Shown: positions 8,691 through 20,354, counted from the stretch's first letter. The stretch is DNA of 64,000 bases from Pholiota molesta (GCA_014925825.1 JACGCK010000060.1:62001-126000); one strand, 5' to 3'. Numbers and translations: made by a program. Notes: generated by a model not told the origin, from the sequence alone.

Positions 8691-10864
8691 TATACCAGCG
8701 AGTGGATCGGTTACATCTCCAACTTCGTCCAGGCTCAGGTGCCCTTCTGGATCCTGTGGGGTCATAACCACGGCAAACTCCGCCCACAAAACAGGTTTGC
8801 GTTTCGCTATTCCCCACCCGAAATTGTTATCCAGGAGGCGCAAGCACGCTCGGTAGCTTCCACCTCGTTGATATTGCCGACCTACCGTTACGACCCCTTC
8901 GCAATAAACCAGGGCATTCCTAACCCATTCCCGCAGAACGATTCCGAAGATTCTAATGAACCTGTCTGGGCTTTACCACCTCCTCCGTTTACGGATGAAT
9001 CATCTGGGATGTCCCCATCGATGCCCGCACCCTCGCCATCTTTTTCGCCGTCTTCGTCATCTAAACCTCTCGACCGCGCGCCTTCGCCGTCACCCTCCCA
9101 ATCTGCTTCGTCATTGAAATCAAAGGAGGTTCGGAAACGGCAAGCCCTTGCTGCGCTGGAGGAATTCTTCGAGAATGTAGAGCGTCTTCGACGTATTCGT
9201 CTCGAAAACGAGATGCCGACAGAAAGGCAAACACGAATTGCCAGAGAAGATTCGGCCAGGAACCTCATCCCCGCGAAGAATTCGACGGTTTATGTATGGC
9301 GCGAGCAGGACGATGGCACTTATCGCCGGGAGCAGGTGAATCAGAGGCAAGTTTCGGACGAGTTGTCGAATTTCACTCGAAACCAACGACGGTTCACGGG
9401 GCATTTGAACCAATGGGACCTCTGCCCACAACTTCCCCGATATTCCGAAGAGAATCCCAAGGAAGCTCAGGCCTACGACAGCGACGACTCGGAGTATGAG
9501 TCTGATAACGAGTCTTTCCCCCCTCCGGCCGCTCTGAAAACCACCGTCGAGATTCCTAACGACCAGTACCGAGGTAACATGGACACCGCCTTTACGCAGG
9601 AGTTACACGGACCTATGGAAGATCGGGATGCCATGGAGGAGGACACTGATCGAATCGATGAATCTCGCGTCGAAACATTCGATTTTGAAACCTTTTTGCT
9701 GGATCGTTTTGGCTATGACTTGATGTCACCTCTCAACTGGAACTCCGAAATCGAGCCGACGGACAAAGGGGCGAAAATCACGCTCAACGTAGCGAAGAGG
9801 GCCCTTTCATATCAATCTGTATCGAGTGCCCCCAACGTCGGCGAGGCGCTTTTGCGTCTTGTCCGCTTGCTTTCCAATACCACCTGGACATTTTCCGCCC
9901 TTCCTGCATCCTTCGATCACTCGCCAAATCACCCAGCGCCCCTGTCTCTTGCGAGCAACACTTTAGATATTGATTTTGTCACGACGAACGATAGCGTGCT
10001 CTACCTTGTTCACAGACGAGGCCACGCAGACAAGTCTCCTTGGTCGATTATCACGTCGGATCCATCTACCGTCCTCCTCATTTTCCGCAAACAATGGTTG
10101 ACCGTCGAAGTTATTGCACGGGAACTCGTTCGACGAGGAGCTCCTTTCAGGACCGTCTCTGCTGTTACAGTGCCTCCCGCCCCGCTCCCCTATGTTCCAT
10201 CACGAGGACTTGGTGCTCGTCCCGGAGGCTATAAGCCAACGGTCGAGGATTACGATGAGTATGTACGACGTAGAAATGACTTCCTCAGAGGTCCGAAGGG
10301 TCGTGCGGCACTATTGCGTGGAGGCATTGTTGCGCGAATTGCTCGCGACGTTCTCGAATGCGACACTGTTCTCGACGGACCCTCGGGTGATGCTCGCCCT
10401 TTCGCTAAGTTCGGTCGTTTTGCGTTAGTCGATGACGAGCTCACCCAAGCCGACCTCGATATCATTTGCGGCGTCTACTACGTGAAAACCGAATTCGCGC
10501 CCAAGGGTGAGAGCTTCCTTCCTGGAACACGGTCGGAGTTGTCGTGGTGGCCTCAAGATCATACATGGACCACCTCGAGGTGTTACCTGAAGATGGAATG
10601 GACCGAGCTCGCGGAGGATTTCTATCAGCGTACCTTGACGCAGCTCCGAACCGCGCCTGAAACGGGAATTCGGGGCACGGCACTTTGGAAACAGGCCTTG
10701 CGCAAGAACAACGCGATAACAGATATGATCGAGGCTGGTACTACGCACTACCAGGCAGGATATTTGGAGGACCATCATCATCGGACTCGCTTCGTGAGTT
10801 ATAATTCGTCGCCCTTTGGATTGTTTACCTTGCTTACTTTCGTTAGGTCGCCAAGCGTCGCTAG
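8691..10864 (+). pseudogene. Hypothetical ORF interrupted by the Ty3 insertion (3' part)
   Basis: The frame is open directly from the LTR boundary (YTSEWIGYISNF...). The apparent start at 8739 is a GTG inside a longer frame, so the real 5' part must lie on the far side of the Ty3/hAT nest. The protein has a Ser/Pro-rich and acidic middle, then a conserved-looking region (CGVYYVKTEFAPKG, SWWPQDHTW). A 53-bp intron (10794-10846) splits the end; after splicing the protein terminates in RFVAKRR and TAG at 10862-10864. I do not recognise a domain. The CGVYY...SWWP pattern resembles multi-copy hypothetical proteins I recall from agaricomycete genomes, so it may itself be repeat-associated. No catalytic motif is visible. 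Confidence 0.7.
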
Positions 10865-11200
10865 CATACTTGCTTTGCATTCCCCCATGTCGCGCAGGTA
10901 CGTTTTGGTTTTATCACTGTTATATTCAACTTTGCTGACCAGCCGCTACAAGTCCACATCATCTCTCCGTCGTCGCGTTGTTCTTCTTTGGTATCTCAGG
11001 TCTGCGACGGCAGGCTGTTCTTTTCTACGTTTACTATGTATACATGCGCGCGCACGAAATCCGGAGGCGGGGAGGCGGAGAGTCTTTTCTTGCCAATATG
11101 TTAATAATTTTTTGGTACGCTCTATAACGCACAACTTGAGTCAACAAAACAGAAGTAACAAGAATGGCCGCCATGTAAGTCATTTGAATAACTACAGCAA

Positions 11201-11600
11201 ATGGCGCGCGTCGCACCTCACTTTCTTTACGGTGTCCGTGTTATCATTAATTGTAAGCTAAGCAAATGTAAGCTCTACTGCTGACGCGCGTCGCGCCCCA
11301 CTTTCTCCAGTGCGTGTCACTATTGTTAGAACATAAATGGCGCGCGTCGAACGTCACTTTCTTTACGGCGCCCGTGTTATCAATAGATGTTAGTGAAGTA
11401 AATGTACACTGTATAAGCTAATGACGCCTGCATTGTTGTTGACGTGCATGGCTGTATAAACATAAATGGCGCGCGTCGAACGTCACTTTCTTTACGGCGC
11501 CCGTGTTACCAATAGCTGTAAGTGAAGTAAATGTGCACTGTATAAGCTAATGACGCCTGCATTGTTGTTGACGTGCATGGCTGTATAAGCTAATGATCTT
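11201..11600. repeat. Tandem repeat with about 129-bp units
   Basis: Copies begin ATGGCGCGCGTCG at 11201, 11337 and 11466; a shorter diverged copy starts near 11283. The last two full units are 129 bp apart and nearly identical, each containing CACTTTCTTTACGGCG and ending CATGGCTGTATAA. No ORF follows the period. The stretch 10865-11200 before it holds nothing I recognise. Confidence 0.85.
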
Positions 11601-11861
11601 ATATCTAAGTCAAATTCCCAACAATGTACATAGAATAGAAGAGTATCCTAAGATAATAACCTTAGTAATATTATCACGCTAAATGGCTATTACAGTACGC
11701 GCAGACGCGCGTACTGTGATATACATATCATTGTTATAATAAAAAAAGATGATTATTTCTTAAAAACTCTTATGTGATTCAAGGCACATTTGTAGGGGAA
11801 TTTGACTTGGACATAATATCATTAGCTTATACAGCCATGCACGTCAACAACAATGTAGGCG
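11554..11861. repeat. Small inverted-repeat (MITE-like) structure, about 310 bp
   Basis: The arm at 11554-11620 (containing ATTGTTGTTGACGTGCATGG) is repeated in inverse orientation at about 11796-11861 with few mismatches. The left arm is also the tail of the last 129-bp tandem unit, so the tandem array and inverted structure share sequence. A second perfect hairpin lies at the centre: ACAGTACGCGC (11692-11702) and its complement (11707-11717). AT-rich sequence fills the rest. Looks like a non-autonomous element; no target duplication was identified. Confidence 0.65.
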
Positions 11862-11969
11862 CCCGTACATTCTAAAAATAGCAACATGGTCACCACAGAG
11901 TAAATGAGGTAGGACGCACCACATTTACCACTCACACTGTGTCTGCCCTCTGTAATCCATCCACAACCA

Positions 11970-12165
11970 TGTGTAGCCTATCCCTAGGCTACCTCTAAGC
12001 CATCCCTACACCATCTCTAGGCCAACTCTGAGCTGTCCCCACACCATCCCTAGCCCATCCCTAGCCCATCCCTAGGCTGTCCCCACACCATCCCTACACC
12101 ATCCCTAGCCAATCCCTAGGCTGTCCCTAGGCCATCCCTAGCAAATCCCTAGCAAAACCCTAGCA
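11970..12165. repeat. CCATCCCTAG minisatellite, first copy
   Basis: Degenerate tandem 9-12-mers of the form CCATCCCTAG(G/C) finish in CCCTAGCAAAACCCTAGC, then AAGTACCCATAACCC. The G-rich strand reads GCTAGGG repeats, reminiscent of degenerate telomere repeats. A second array with the same ending lies at 13380-13579. Confidence 0.85.
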
Positions 12166-12208
12166 AAAGAAACAAAAAAGTACCCATAACCCAAAAAACT
12201 CGAACCAA

Positions 12209-12475
12209 AAAAAGAATTTTCATCCCTTAGACAGGTGCCCGCTAGCGAGGCGGACACGAGCCGGGCACACGACATCGACTCGACTCCGGGTGGTGGTCCC
12301 CTTCTCCCCCCCACCTCCTATAGGTAAAAAAAATTTCTCATCGATTCCATGAACAGTACCCTTCGCATCGACTCGAATGAAAAAAATTTTGTCATCCCTT
12401 GGACAGGTGCCCCCCACCAGCGAGGCGGACACGAGCCGGGCACACAACATCGACTCGACTCCGGGTGGTGGTCCC
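12209..12475. repeat. Direct repeat pair, about 90 bp each
   Basis: A segment containing GCGAGGCGGACACGAGCCGG and CATCGACTCGACTCCGGG occurs at about 12209-12300 and again at about 12375-12475, with only a few changes. The following stretch to 12850 is C/G-rich and T-run-rich with no recognisable gene. Confidence 0.8.
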
Positions 12476-12853
12476 CATCTCCGCCCCCGCCCCCCCACCT
12501 CCTCCCCCCCCATATTGCAGGCGCTACAGCATGTGTGCCCCCCCGGAAAGTTTGTGTGCTCTGTGTGCCCATCCTAAGGAGATTGTAGCCACCGGAAAGT
12601 GTTGGAAAAGTGGAAGGGGGGGGAGCAGGAGAAGAGGTGGGATCAAAATGGCCCCTAAAACAGGGGGGCCAAGTGAAAATTTCAGCCTTCCGTCACGTGT
12701 GCCGCTGAAATTTTTTTGTGTGCCGCGTGTGCCTGGGCGTGTGCCCCGGCACAAAAAAAAATGGGGGTGATCGGATGAAAACTGGGCGTTTGTGCCGGGG
12801 TTGAAAATTTCGGGGGTGCATTTGACGTCGAATGCAGGTTTAATATGGATAGT

Positions 12854-13094
12854 AGGCTCGTCGCGCCTCACTCGTACCAGTAGCGCACGCACCAGCACTC
12901 TGCAAAAAATCTGACATGTCATTCTGTCTCTGAGGCTCTAAGATCCTCACTTTAGACAACAAAACTAGATAGAAATGCGCTGAGTGCAAATCTCGTCGTA
13001 GTGCCACGATTTCTTGTGCGTCCAGAAGTGAGGCTCGTCGCGCCTCACTCGTACCAGTAGCGCGAGCACCAGCACTCTGCGAAAAATCTGACAT
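12854..13094. repeat. Direct repeat pair of 64 bp
   Basis: AGGCTCGTCGCGCCTCACTC starts both copies (12854-12917 and 13031-13094), and both end AAATCTGACAT. They differ at only a few sites. No coding function seen; 13095-13380 holds nothing recognisable. Confidence 0.85.
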
Positions 13095-13379
13095 TGAAAC
13101 TTAGATTGCAATGACCCAACAATTGATATAGTTGAAGAGTAGAACTCGATTGAACAGCTTAGCATTCTCAAATGGCTTGAAAGTATACAAGAAACTCGTA
13201 GATTGTGTATGATTGCTGTTCCACATGTCTGCACTGATATATGAAGATATCATGCACAAAGGGGCAAAACATCATACTGCAGAATCATGGAAGCAGCGGT
13301 ATAAGACACACTGAGACGAATTTGATGCCAGGATGCTACATCTTCAGCATGGGACTATCCCACTCTATGGAATACATAC

Positions 13380-13579
13380 TCCCTCCCTAGTCCATCCCTA
13401 GGTGGTCTGCCCTCCATCCCTAGGCTATCCCTACCAATCTGCTGTCTGTCCCTAGCCCATCCCTACCAATCTGCCCTCCGTCCCTAGCCCATCCCTAGCC
13501 CATCCCTAGCCAATCCCTAGCAAAACCCTAGCAAAACCCTAGCAAACTGTGTACAAAAAGTACCCATAACCCTAACCCT
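13380..13579. repeat. CCCTAG minisatellite, second copy, ending in telomere-like CCCTAACCCT
   Basis: Same repeat family as 11970-12165. It ends AAAAAGTACCCATAACCCTAACCCT at 13579; the terminal AACCCTAACCCT (13568-13579) is two units of the fungal telomere repeat on its C-strand. The next base starts sequence homologous to the middle of a HET-family protein, so this is a sharp rearrangement junction. Confidence 0.85.
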
Positions 13580-14380
13580 TCACGCAGAATGCAAATGGCA
13601 GCAAAGCGCCAAGTTACACGCGAAGAGGACGGCGCGTACTCCTTGATGGGTATTCTCGATGTCTGCTTGTCGATCGCCTACGGAGAGGGTCTTGAACACG
13701 CATTTTCTCGCCTTTTGAAGGAGATAATCAATTCGTCGTCTAACATTACAGACTTGTTCAACTGGGCAGGCACCTGTGGATCGCGTATCTCCACTCTTCT
13801 TCCACCTACTCCAAAAGGCTATCTGGGTCGCGTTCCAAAGAGTCAGCGACTGGATACCTGGCGAGAGCCCATTGAACCATTTCTGCTCACACACCTCGGG
13901 TTGCGCATCACCGTGGTACTTATGCCTGCAATATTAACGCAGAATTCCACCTCGCAATGTGACCCGATCGGAGAATATCACGCAGTAACCGACATCTCCA
14001 TCGAATATGATGGCCATGCAGGGAATTATAGTATATTGGACGCCAGGATCTCTGGGAGTAACAGGTTCGACAAGGACCGAAACTGGTCCCAATTGACGCT
14101 TGGTGTTTTGAACGTTGCAAAGGGGCGAGACCAAGAAATCTTGGTTCCGAAATATTGTCTTGCAGTTTGTCTGAATAACCCCACGAGCAACGCTGGTAGA
14201 ATTCATACTAAAGCACCTATTTTCTTCGTCCTCAACAAGGGGTCGAGCTCTGATGAACATAACACCGAAACCGACGATACATGGATTGATCCTGAAAATG
14301 ACAGCGAACCCGAATATTACAGTATCAAAGGAAGAGAGCTGGCGAGTCATGGAATGAAGGTAGTTACGTTGCATTTGTAG
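13580..14380 (+). pseudogene. HET-family protein, C-terminal half only
   Basis: The frame starts in SRRMQMAAKRQVTREEDGAY and runs open to a stop after VVTLHL (14378-14380). It is colinear with the C-terminal half of the HET gene at 61480-62985: shared REED-AYSLMGI-DV, IAYGEG, AFSRLL-EI, LLTHLGLR, SLLDARISG/SILDARISG, and endings KLITLYL/KVVTLHL. The AYSLMG...YGEG...AF block is a standard feature after the HET domain in fungal HET proteins. The HET domain itself is missing because homology stops at 13580, against the telomere-like repeat. No promoter or start codon of its own is evident. It is most likely a truncated paralogue, although the surviving frame carries no stop. Confidence 0.85.
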
Positions 14381-15682
14381 GAAGAATATTTATGTAAATA
14401 CCAATCATTATTTCATGGCTGATAATCGACGAAACATGTCCTTGATATATTTTGGGACGGATATCATCGTCGGTCTGCGTCGATGGCTGTGATTTACGAT
14501 AGCTGTGGTGGAATTGAAGTGTTAATACAAGTGTTGGGACTCCAATGAAGCGTTGGAAAACTGACCACGCTGCCCAGTTCCTGGCGCAAAACTTGGCGGG
14601 GCGTGGAGGCCCTCGCCCATGCCCGTGGCCACTGTCACCCTTCGCCATGTTTTTTGGCCATCGTCCGCTATTGCCGGAATCGTCTCTTGTCGTTCTCCGT
14701 CGGCAATCTTCATTGTCTCGCGCTGTCGTTGCTGTCCATTGACATGTCAGGCGTCGTCGTTGTTGGTTGGACGTTATCGTGATCGGTATCATCAGTTGCG
14801 ACATGAGCACGAGAAGATGTTGAGGAGGTGCATATAGATGCTTGTATGGGCAATGTCGATGCTCATACGGCCGATATCGCGTCAATGGATCGATGGATCG
14901 CCATTAGTTCTGTACAGCCATTGTCATACTAAGTCAGTTGCACAACGATGCGGAAATATGAACTCAGTTTTGAGAAAGCGAGAGCTGTTGACGCGTCTTT
15001 TGGCACCTCAAGCCTACCGCACAGACGTGCAGCGTCAACTTGCGCATTGTTGTCGTCATAAATTAGCGACAGAACCCGAAAATAATGATGAATTTGGGCA
15101 ATCATGTAGAAGGACAGACGTCGACGCGTCGTGCGCGTCGTGGAAGAACTTAGAAGCCGACATATGCCATAGAGCACCTCGTTGTCCATTCAGTTCAGCA
15201 GGTGAAATTGGTTGGACATTTGAGTGTGGAAGCTGTTCAAGCTGTGGTGGATGCCGAGCTCAACATTTCGTTCGGCTAAACATGTGACATGTGACAATGC
15301 ATCCAACTCTCAACTCAACGCGACTTGTCTTGACGTCGTTTACATATCTTGGCTGTTAATTTACCTGATACATCTATTTCTCTGGCTGCTTATCGCGAAC
15401 ACCGCATGAAGAGATGGGAAACATCACTCTAAATGCAAAGCACAAATGTCAAGTATACGAGCCTCCAGAGCTCCATGACCCGCTTTTTTCGACATGAACA
15501 CCTCGAAATCGCGGGGCCGGCCATTCACTATATCCATTAATGCCAACATCCGCTCGTGCTTTTCCTGTTCGCATTCGCGTACTTTCTCCCAAGGTCATCC
15601 TACCATGAGCGCGCAAGCGCCCCTTGCAATTTCGCCGGCGTCAGCGCGCCATCGCCTCGTTACTAGGCGTGGGCTGGTCAGT
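14381..15682. other. No gene recognised
   Basis: Downstream of the HET fragment I find only short overlapping ORFs on both strands with no recognisable motifs and no consistent exon-intron pattern. Confidence 0.5.
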
Positions 15683-15853
15683 CTAGGTGTTTGCGTTACC
15701 CTCCGTGTCCAGCTGCGCGACCTTGGTGGCGATGGATAGTATCTCTGTGGTTGGGGTCATGGAGGGACAGTGTAGGGGTGTGTGAAGCAGAAGTAGACCA
15801 GTAAGGACAGGAAGAGCGAGAGCGAGGCGCGTGGTCCAGCTGCTGAAAGCCAT
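15683..15853 (-). CDS. Possible small secreted or membrane protein (56 aa)
   Basis: ATG at 15853 opens a 56-codon frame starting MAFSSWTTRLALALPVLTG. A basic n-region is followed by a hydrophobic stretch (LALALPVLTGLLLL) and a Pro/Cys-containing boundary, as in a signal peptide. It ends QLDTEGNANT, then TAG. The DTEG end lies by a GTAACG that could be a donor; a 44-bp intron would continue the frame into GDGALTPAKL, which resembles an EF-hand loop, but that splice is weak. No homologue is recognised. Could be a chance ORF. Confidence 0.3.
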   Translation of the reverse strand: MAFSSWTTRLALALPVLTGLLLLHTPLHCPSMTPTTEILSIATKVAQLDTEGNANT

Positions 15854-18391
15854 CGACGAAGGAAACAGTGCCTGCGAAGTTGATGGTGGATACGGGCTCT
15901 GGGGAGACTGACGTCGATGAAGAGGAAGACTGTCAGTGTATTTGTTTTGTTTTGTGACGTTGGGTATTCTGCTGATGCGTTCGACTTTTTGGGGTGTGTG
16001 TAGCGAAAACCCTTTGATGGTCCTCAGACTTCGATAGCGATTGACGCCATAAACTTCAAAAGACGTTTCTCATCGCCAAAGCGCCGTTAAAGTAGAGGTA
16101 TGCTCATCATTCCACCTCATTCACGCATTTGTGTCCTTTTTCGGTCATTTTTTCTCGCTCTTTTGCCTCCTTTCGCTTGGTTTGTTCTTTTTTCTGTCCC
16201 TCTTTGACTCGTTCTGCGTGCTTTCTGGTTTTATTTCCTTTCTTTTATTGCGCCATTGGAGCTCTTTCCAAGCTCGCAATCATTCCCTCATCGTCGCAGT
16301 TATATTTATTCTCGCCTGCCCGATCTTGGTTGTAGTTCAAGCTACGTCTTCATGATATCTTCTTTCCGCTTACGGTTCTCCTTACAAGCTTTCACCTTCC
16401 GATTTTACTCCACGCATTGGCCAGATCCATACCCGCCACCCTGTTCTCGTGCTCTTGCCCTCCAGTTCCGCTCGTACGTATATTGATGCTCTTATTCTCT
16501 CCTTTTCTAGTGTGGTTCCTAGGCAATGACGGTGTTTGAGATGTCATTGACGATGGTCGAACGATGCGAGAAGCCGCAGCCGAGTGGTAGAGCCCACCGT
16601 CAGGCGTGAAGATGTTCGTTCGCGCAGGCTAAGGCTGCCGAGGCCGTAGCGACCGCTGCGCATATCACAAACGCAGTGCGCGCTCGCTCTAACGAAGTTG
16701 TTTTCGGGGCCGACAGACGTCCTGTTGGAAAGGGTCTGGCCACTGACGCGTCGAGTCGCGAAGCAGCAGGTCAAATGGACGCGATGGGTCTCTGAGCGCA
16801 GAACATGCGCAGCGAGAAGATGTTGGAGCATGGTCTCGTGCGTTCTCGGCCCCACGTCACGAAACGCACGGAGTGTGGTGGAACAAGAGCTTTCAGCGTT
16901 CTCCGGACAGTCTGAGGAGCGGAGGGGTTTTCACAATTAGGCCTGGCTCGTATGGTCCTCTGGCCGGCGCTATCAAGTACTTAATTGCGCGTACCACCGG
17001 CGTCCTTGTAAACACCGCGCGCGGCCATTCATCGCCCGCCTTCTTGTCGTTCCTTTCTACATACTTAAATGTTGTGAAAATTAAATCCATGGAAGGCCCA
17101 CATAAAAAGTAATCAACGCTTGTTTGCTCTATTCCAGAGGTTCTAGTAATAGGATCAATGTCAGAATTCATCAGTGCACACGCTGTCTCTTCTCTGTCGG
17201 ATCTGTCAAACGTGTAGTTATCCTTGGAATAACATCACTTCCAAAATTTTCGATCTCGCGTGCGCATTGACATGACACAGAATGATGATGAGTAAGTAGG
17301 AGCGAAAGCGAGACGGCGCGACGGCGGCGGGGCGCTAGGTTGGTTCTTGGAGCGTTATTCCGCACGCGCTGGAGGAAACTTGTGAATGTTCACTGTGTTT
17401 TAGACGAGGAATGCTTCGTGAAACGAATTCGATAGCGGTTTAGTACCGGAGATAGAGACAAACATATTCGCTCATATTCGAGAGCGAAGATGGGGTTGGG
17501 CAGTTGGATCTCATGGTAAATGGCGCGAACGAGAAGCGTCGGGGGAGATTAAGTACGCTCTCTGGTCGAGGATCGACCGTTCAAAACGCCCTCGAGTCAA
17601 CGCCATGGCGAAACGCAATTCTGCGACAAAAAGTATTCGATGGGGCAGTGTCATGGAGCCTGCTAGTGGCAGCGCTGGCAGCTACATATTAAGTATTTCT
17701 GTAACACCCCTGCTACCTGGCTATATGAGTGGCGGAAATTGTTAGAGCAGTCCGATCAACGGAATAATTGAGAATACGTAGGGTGGATCGGAGTGACTAT
17801 GTATATGAAGAATGAATTGATAAAATTGATAACACTGACAATACGTACCATTGGGAAATTAACGTTCGATTAACAGTGGAAAGCGTAGGGGAGCGTATGG
17901 GCGAGAACATATGGCAGAAGAATGAGCAGAAACAAGGAAATTACGGCCAGACACAATAGCGCAGCAATAGCGTACTTTATATTAATGAGGCTACAAATGG
18001 GGACTCGGGCTTCATTCGGGCGTCGTCCCACTCGTCAAACCCATTGTCAAACACAAAGGAGGTCCGCCATCAGAGAAAGACAAGATTCGCATCGTCGCGA
18101 CACAATGATCCCAGGGGCGCGCGTACACAGCGGGAGCAGAAAAAAAATTGTGACAGCTGGGATGCCGCGCAGCACCTCACCACAGGGGGATGAGCGGAGG
18201 CGGGCGCTGGGCGGGCAGCGACCGGGTGTTTCGCGCGATTAGATCACCGCGTGGCGCTGCTGGGCTCATGGGGCACTCCAATCAGAATTTAGAAGCTGCT
18301 CATATTTGCGCGGAACAGGCACGGATATAGACACAGGAGCCTCCGAATGTGGAAGAAGGCGCTGACGTAACGGGTGTTTGTGTGACGGAAA
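15854..18391. other. Intergenic region upstream of G-alpha, no gene recognised
   Basis: Contains T/C-rich stretches (16130-16330, 16500) and scattered short ORFs on both strands without recognisable domains. The last few hundred bases are presumably the promoter of the G-alpha gene; no single element stands out. Confidence 0.5.
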
Positions 18392-18532
18392 GTGTGGGCA
18401 AATTTCAATTTGGGGCGAATCGGTGGTTGGTTGCTCTGTCGTCGACCGACCTCCTCCCTCTTTTCCGCCACACTCTTAACGATCTCTCTTTTTATTCCGC
18501 TCCTTCCACCTCCTCCTCCGCACACGCACAGA
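18392..18532 (+). promoter_or_regulatory. Pyrimidine-rich leader upstream of G-alpha
   Basis: The stretch before the start codon is dominated by CT runs (CTCCCTCTTTTCCGCC, CTCTCTTTTTATTCC, CCACCTCCTCCTCCG). Such CT-rich leaders near transcription starts are common for well-expressed basidiomycete genes. The exact start site cannot be seen. Confidence 0.4.
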
Positions 18533-20354
18533 ATGGGTTGTGTCCAGTCGACCGGTATTGACGATGAGGCAAAGGCCCGTGAGTCCCTTTCCCCTGCTTC
18601 TCTTCCCCTACCCCACCGCGGCCGCCGTCGCCCCCGTGGTCCTTGCCGCCCTCGCAACCGCCTCCTTCTACCTTACCTGTTGATGGCATGCGCTCGCGCC
18701 CCCGCGCCCGCCCCCATGCCCCGCTCCTCTGCCCCGCGCTCCATGGCCGTTCGCTGACACATCCTCCTCCCCCTCCCCCCCTGTGCAGGCAACGACGAGA
18801 TCGAGAACCAGCTCAAAAGGGACCGCATGATGGCGAAGAACGAGATCAAGATGCTGCTCCTCGGCGCTGGTGAATCGGGCAAGGTCCGTGCTTCCTCTCC
18901 TCCTCACCCCACCCAGCCGCGGCCTTCCCCGCCGCTATGCCGCTCTGCCCCCCCTTGTTCGCTTGCCGGCGGGTTCGGGGTGGCAGGTGGCAGACGCAGG
19001 GAGGCTAGGGGTTCCTGACCGAAGTTTTGGATTGCAGTCGACGGTCCTGAAGCAGATGAAGCTCATCCACCACGGCGGGTACAACGACTCCGAACGGGAC
19101 TCGTACAAGGAGATCATCTTCTCCAACACCATCCAGTCCATGCGGTGCGCCACCCTCTTTACCTTGCCCGTCTTCATCCCCTTCTCACGCTAACCCTCCC
19201 TGCCCACAGCGCGATCCTCGAGGCGATGCCCCAGCTCGACCTCGCACTGGCGCCGCAGAACGACGCCCGGCGCGCGATCATCCTCGCCCTCCCCCCCCAG
19301 ATCGAAGCCGACGTCCTCCCGCGCGACGTCGCCGACGCCGTGCGCTCTCTCTGGCGCGACCCCGCCGTCTCCGAGGCCGTGCGCCGCGCACGGGAGTTTC
19401 AGCTCAACGACTCCGCGGTGTACTACTTCAACGCCATCGAGCGCATGGCCTCGCCTTCGTACCTGCCGACGGACCAGGATATCCTGAGGAGCAGGGTGAA
19501 GACGACGGGGATCACGGAGACGACGTTCAAGGTCGGGGAGCTGACGTATAAATTGTTTGATGTGGGCGGGCAGAGGAGCGAGAGGAAGAAGTGGATACAT
19601 TGTTTTGAGAATGTGACGGCGTTGGTGTTTTTGGTTAGTTTGAGCGAGTATGATCAGATGCTGTATGAGGATGAGTCTGTGGTGCGTCCCTCCCCCCTCC
19701 TCCCTTCTTCCTTTCATCCGCTGGTTTATTCACCCACTTGATGTCGCTAGAACCGCATGCAAGAAGCCCTCACCCTCTTCGACTCCATCTGCAACTCGCG
19801 GTGGTTCGTCAAGACCTCCATCATCCTCTTCCTGAACAAGATCGACCTCTTCGCGGAGAAGCTCCCGCGCTCCCCGCTCGCGGACTACTTCCCGGACTAC
19901 CAGGGGGGCGCGAACTACGATGCGGCGTGCGATTACCTCTTGCATCGGTTTGTGAGTCTGAACCAGAGCGCGGCGACGAAGCAGATCTATGCGCATTATA
20001 CGTGTGCGACGGATACGCAGCAGATTAAGTGTGAGTGTTGGGTTTTTTTCTTCGTTGTGGCTTGCGCTGGCGGTGCGCGGTTCTTTGGGGGGCCGGGGCA
20101 GGCCTCGTTCCTGTGGCCGAGTTTGTTGGACAGCTCGCGTTCGTTCGCAGGAACGTCGGTTGTACGACTGATGGCAACGTCGACGTCGAGGTTGCTCTTT
20201 AGCTTCCGTCGGCGTTGCCATCCTTCCGTTTCGCTTGTTGCATCTTCTCACTTCCTCGAACTGTTCACTTACCAACGCTTTCTTTACAGTCGTCCTCAGC
20301 GCGATCCAGGACATCCTGCTCCAGCTGCACCTCCGTGAGTGCGGCCTGCTATAA
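18533..20354 (+). CDS. Heterotrimeric G-protein alpha subunit
   Basis: Six exons: 18533-18578, 18789-18883, 19038-19144, 19210-19681, 19751-20030, 20290-20354. Joined they give 354 residues without a stop, the normal G-alpha length. The N-terminus is MGCVQS, with Gly2 for myristoylation and Cys3 for palmitoylation. Nucleotide-binding motifs are all present: [11 protein letters not shown] (P-loop, split by intron 2), RVKTTGI (switch I), [12 protein letters not shown] (switch II), FLNKIDLF and TCATDT. The C-terminus is RECGLL, with Cys at -4 as in pertussis-sensitive Gi-type subunits. It transmits receptor signals at the plasma membrane (pheromone, nutrient or cAMP pathways in fungi); which subgroup this is cannot be settled by eye. 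Introns are 65-259 bp, all GT-AG. It is the only clearly intact conserved host gene in the window. Confidence 0.97.
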
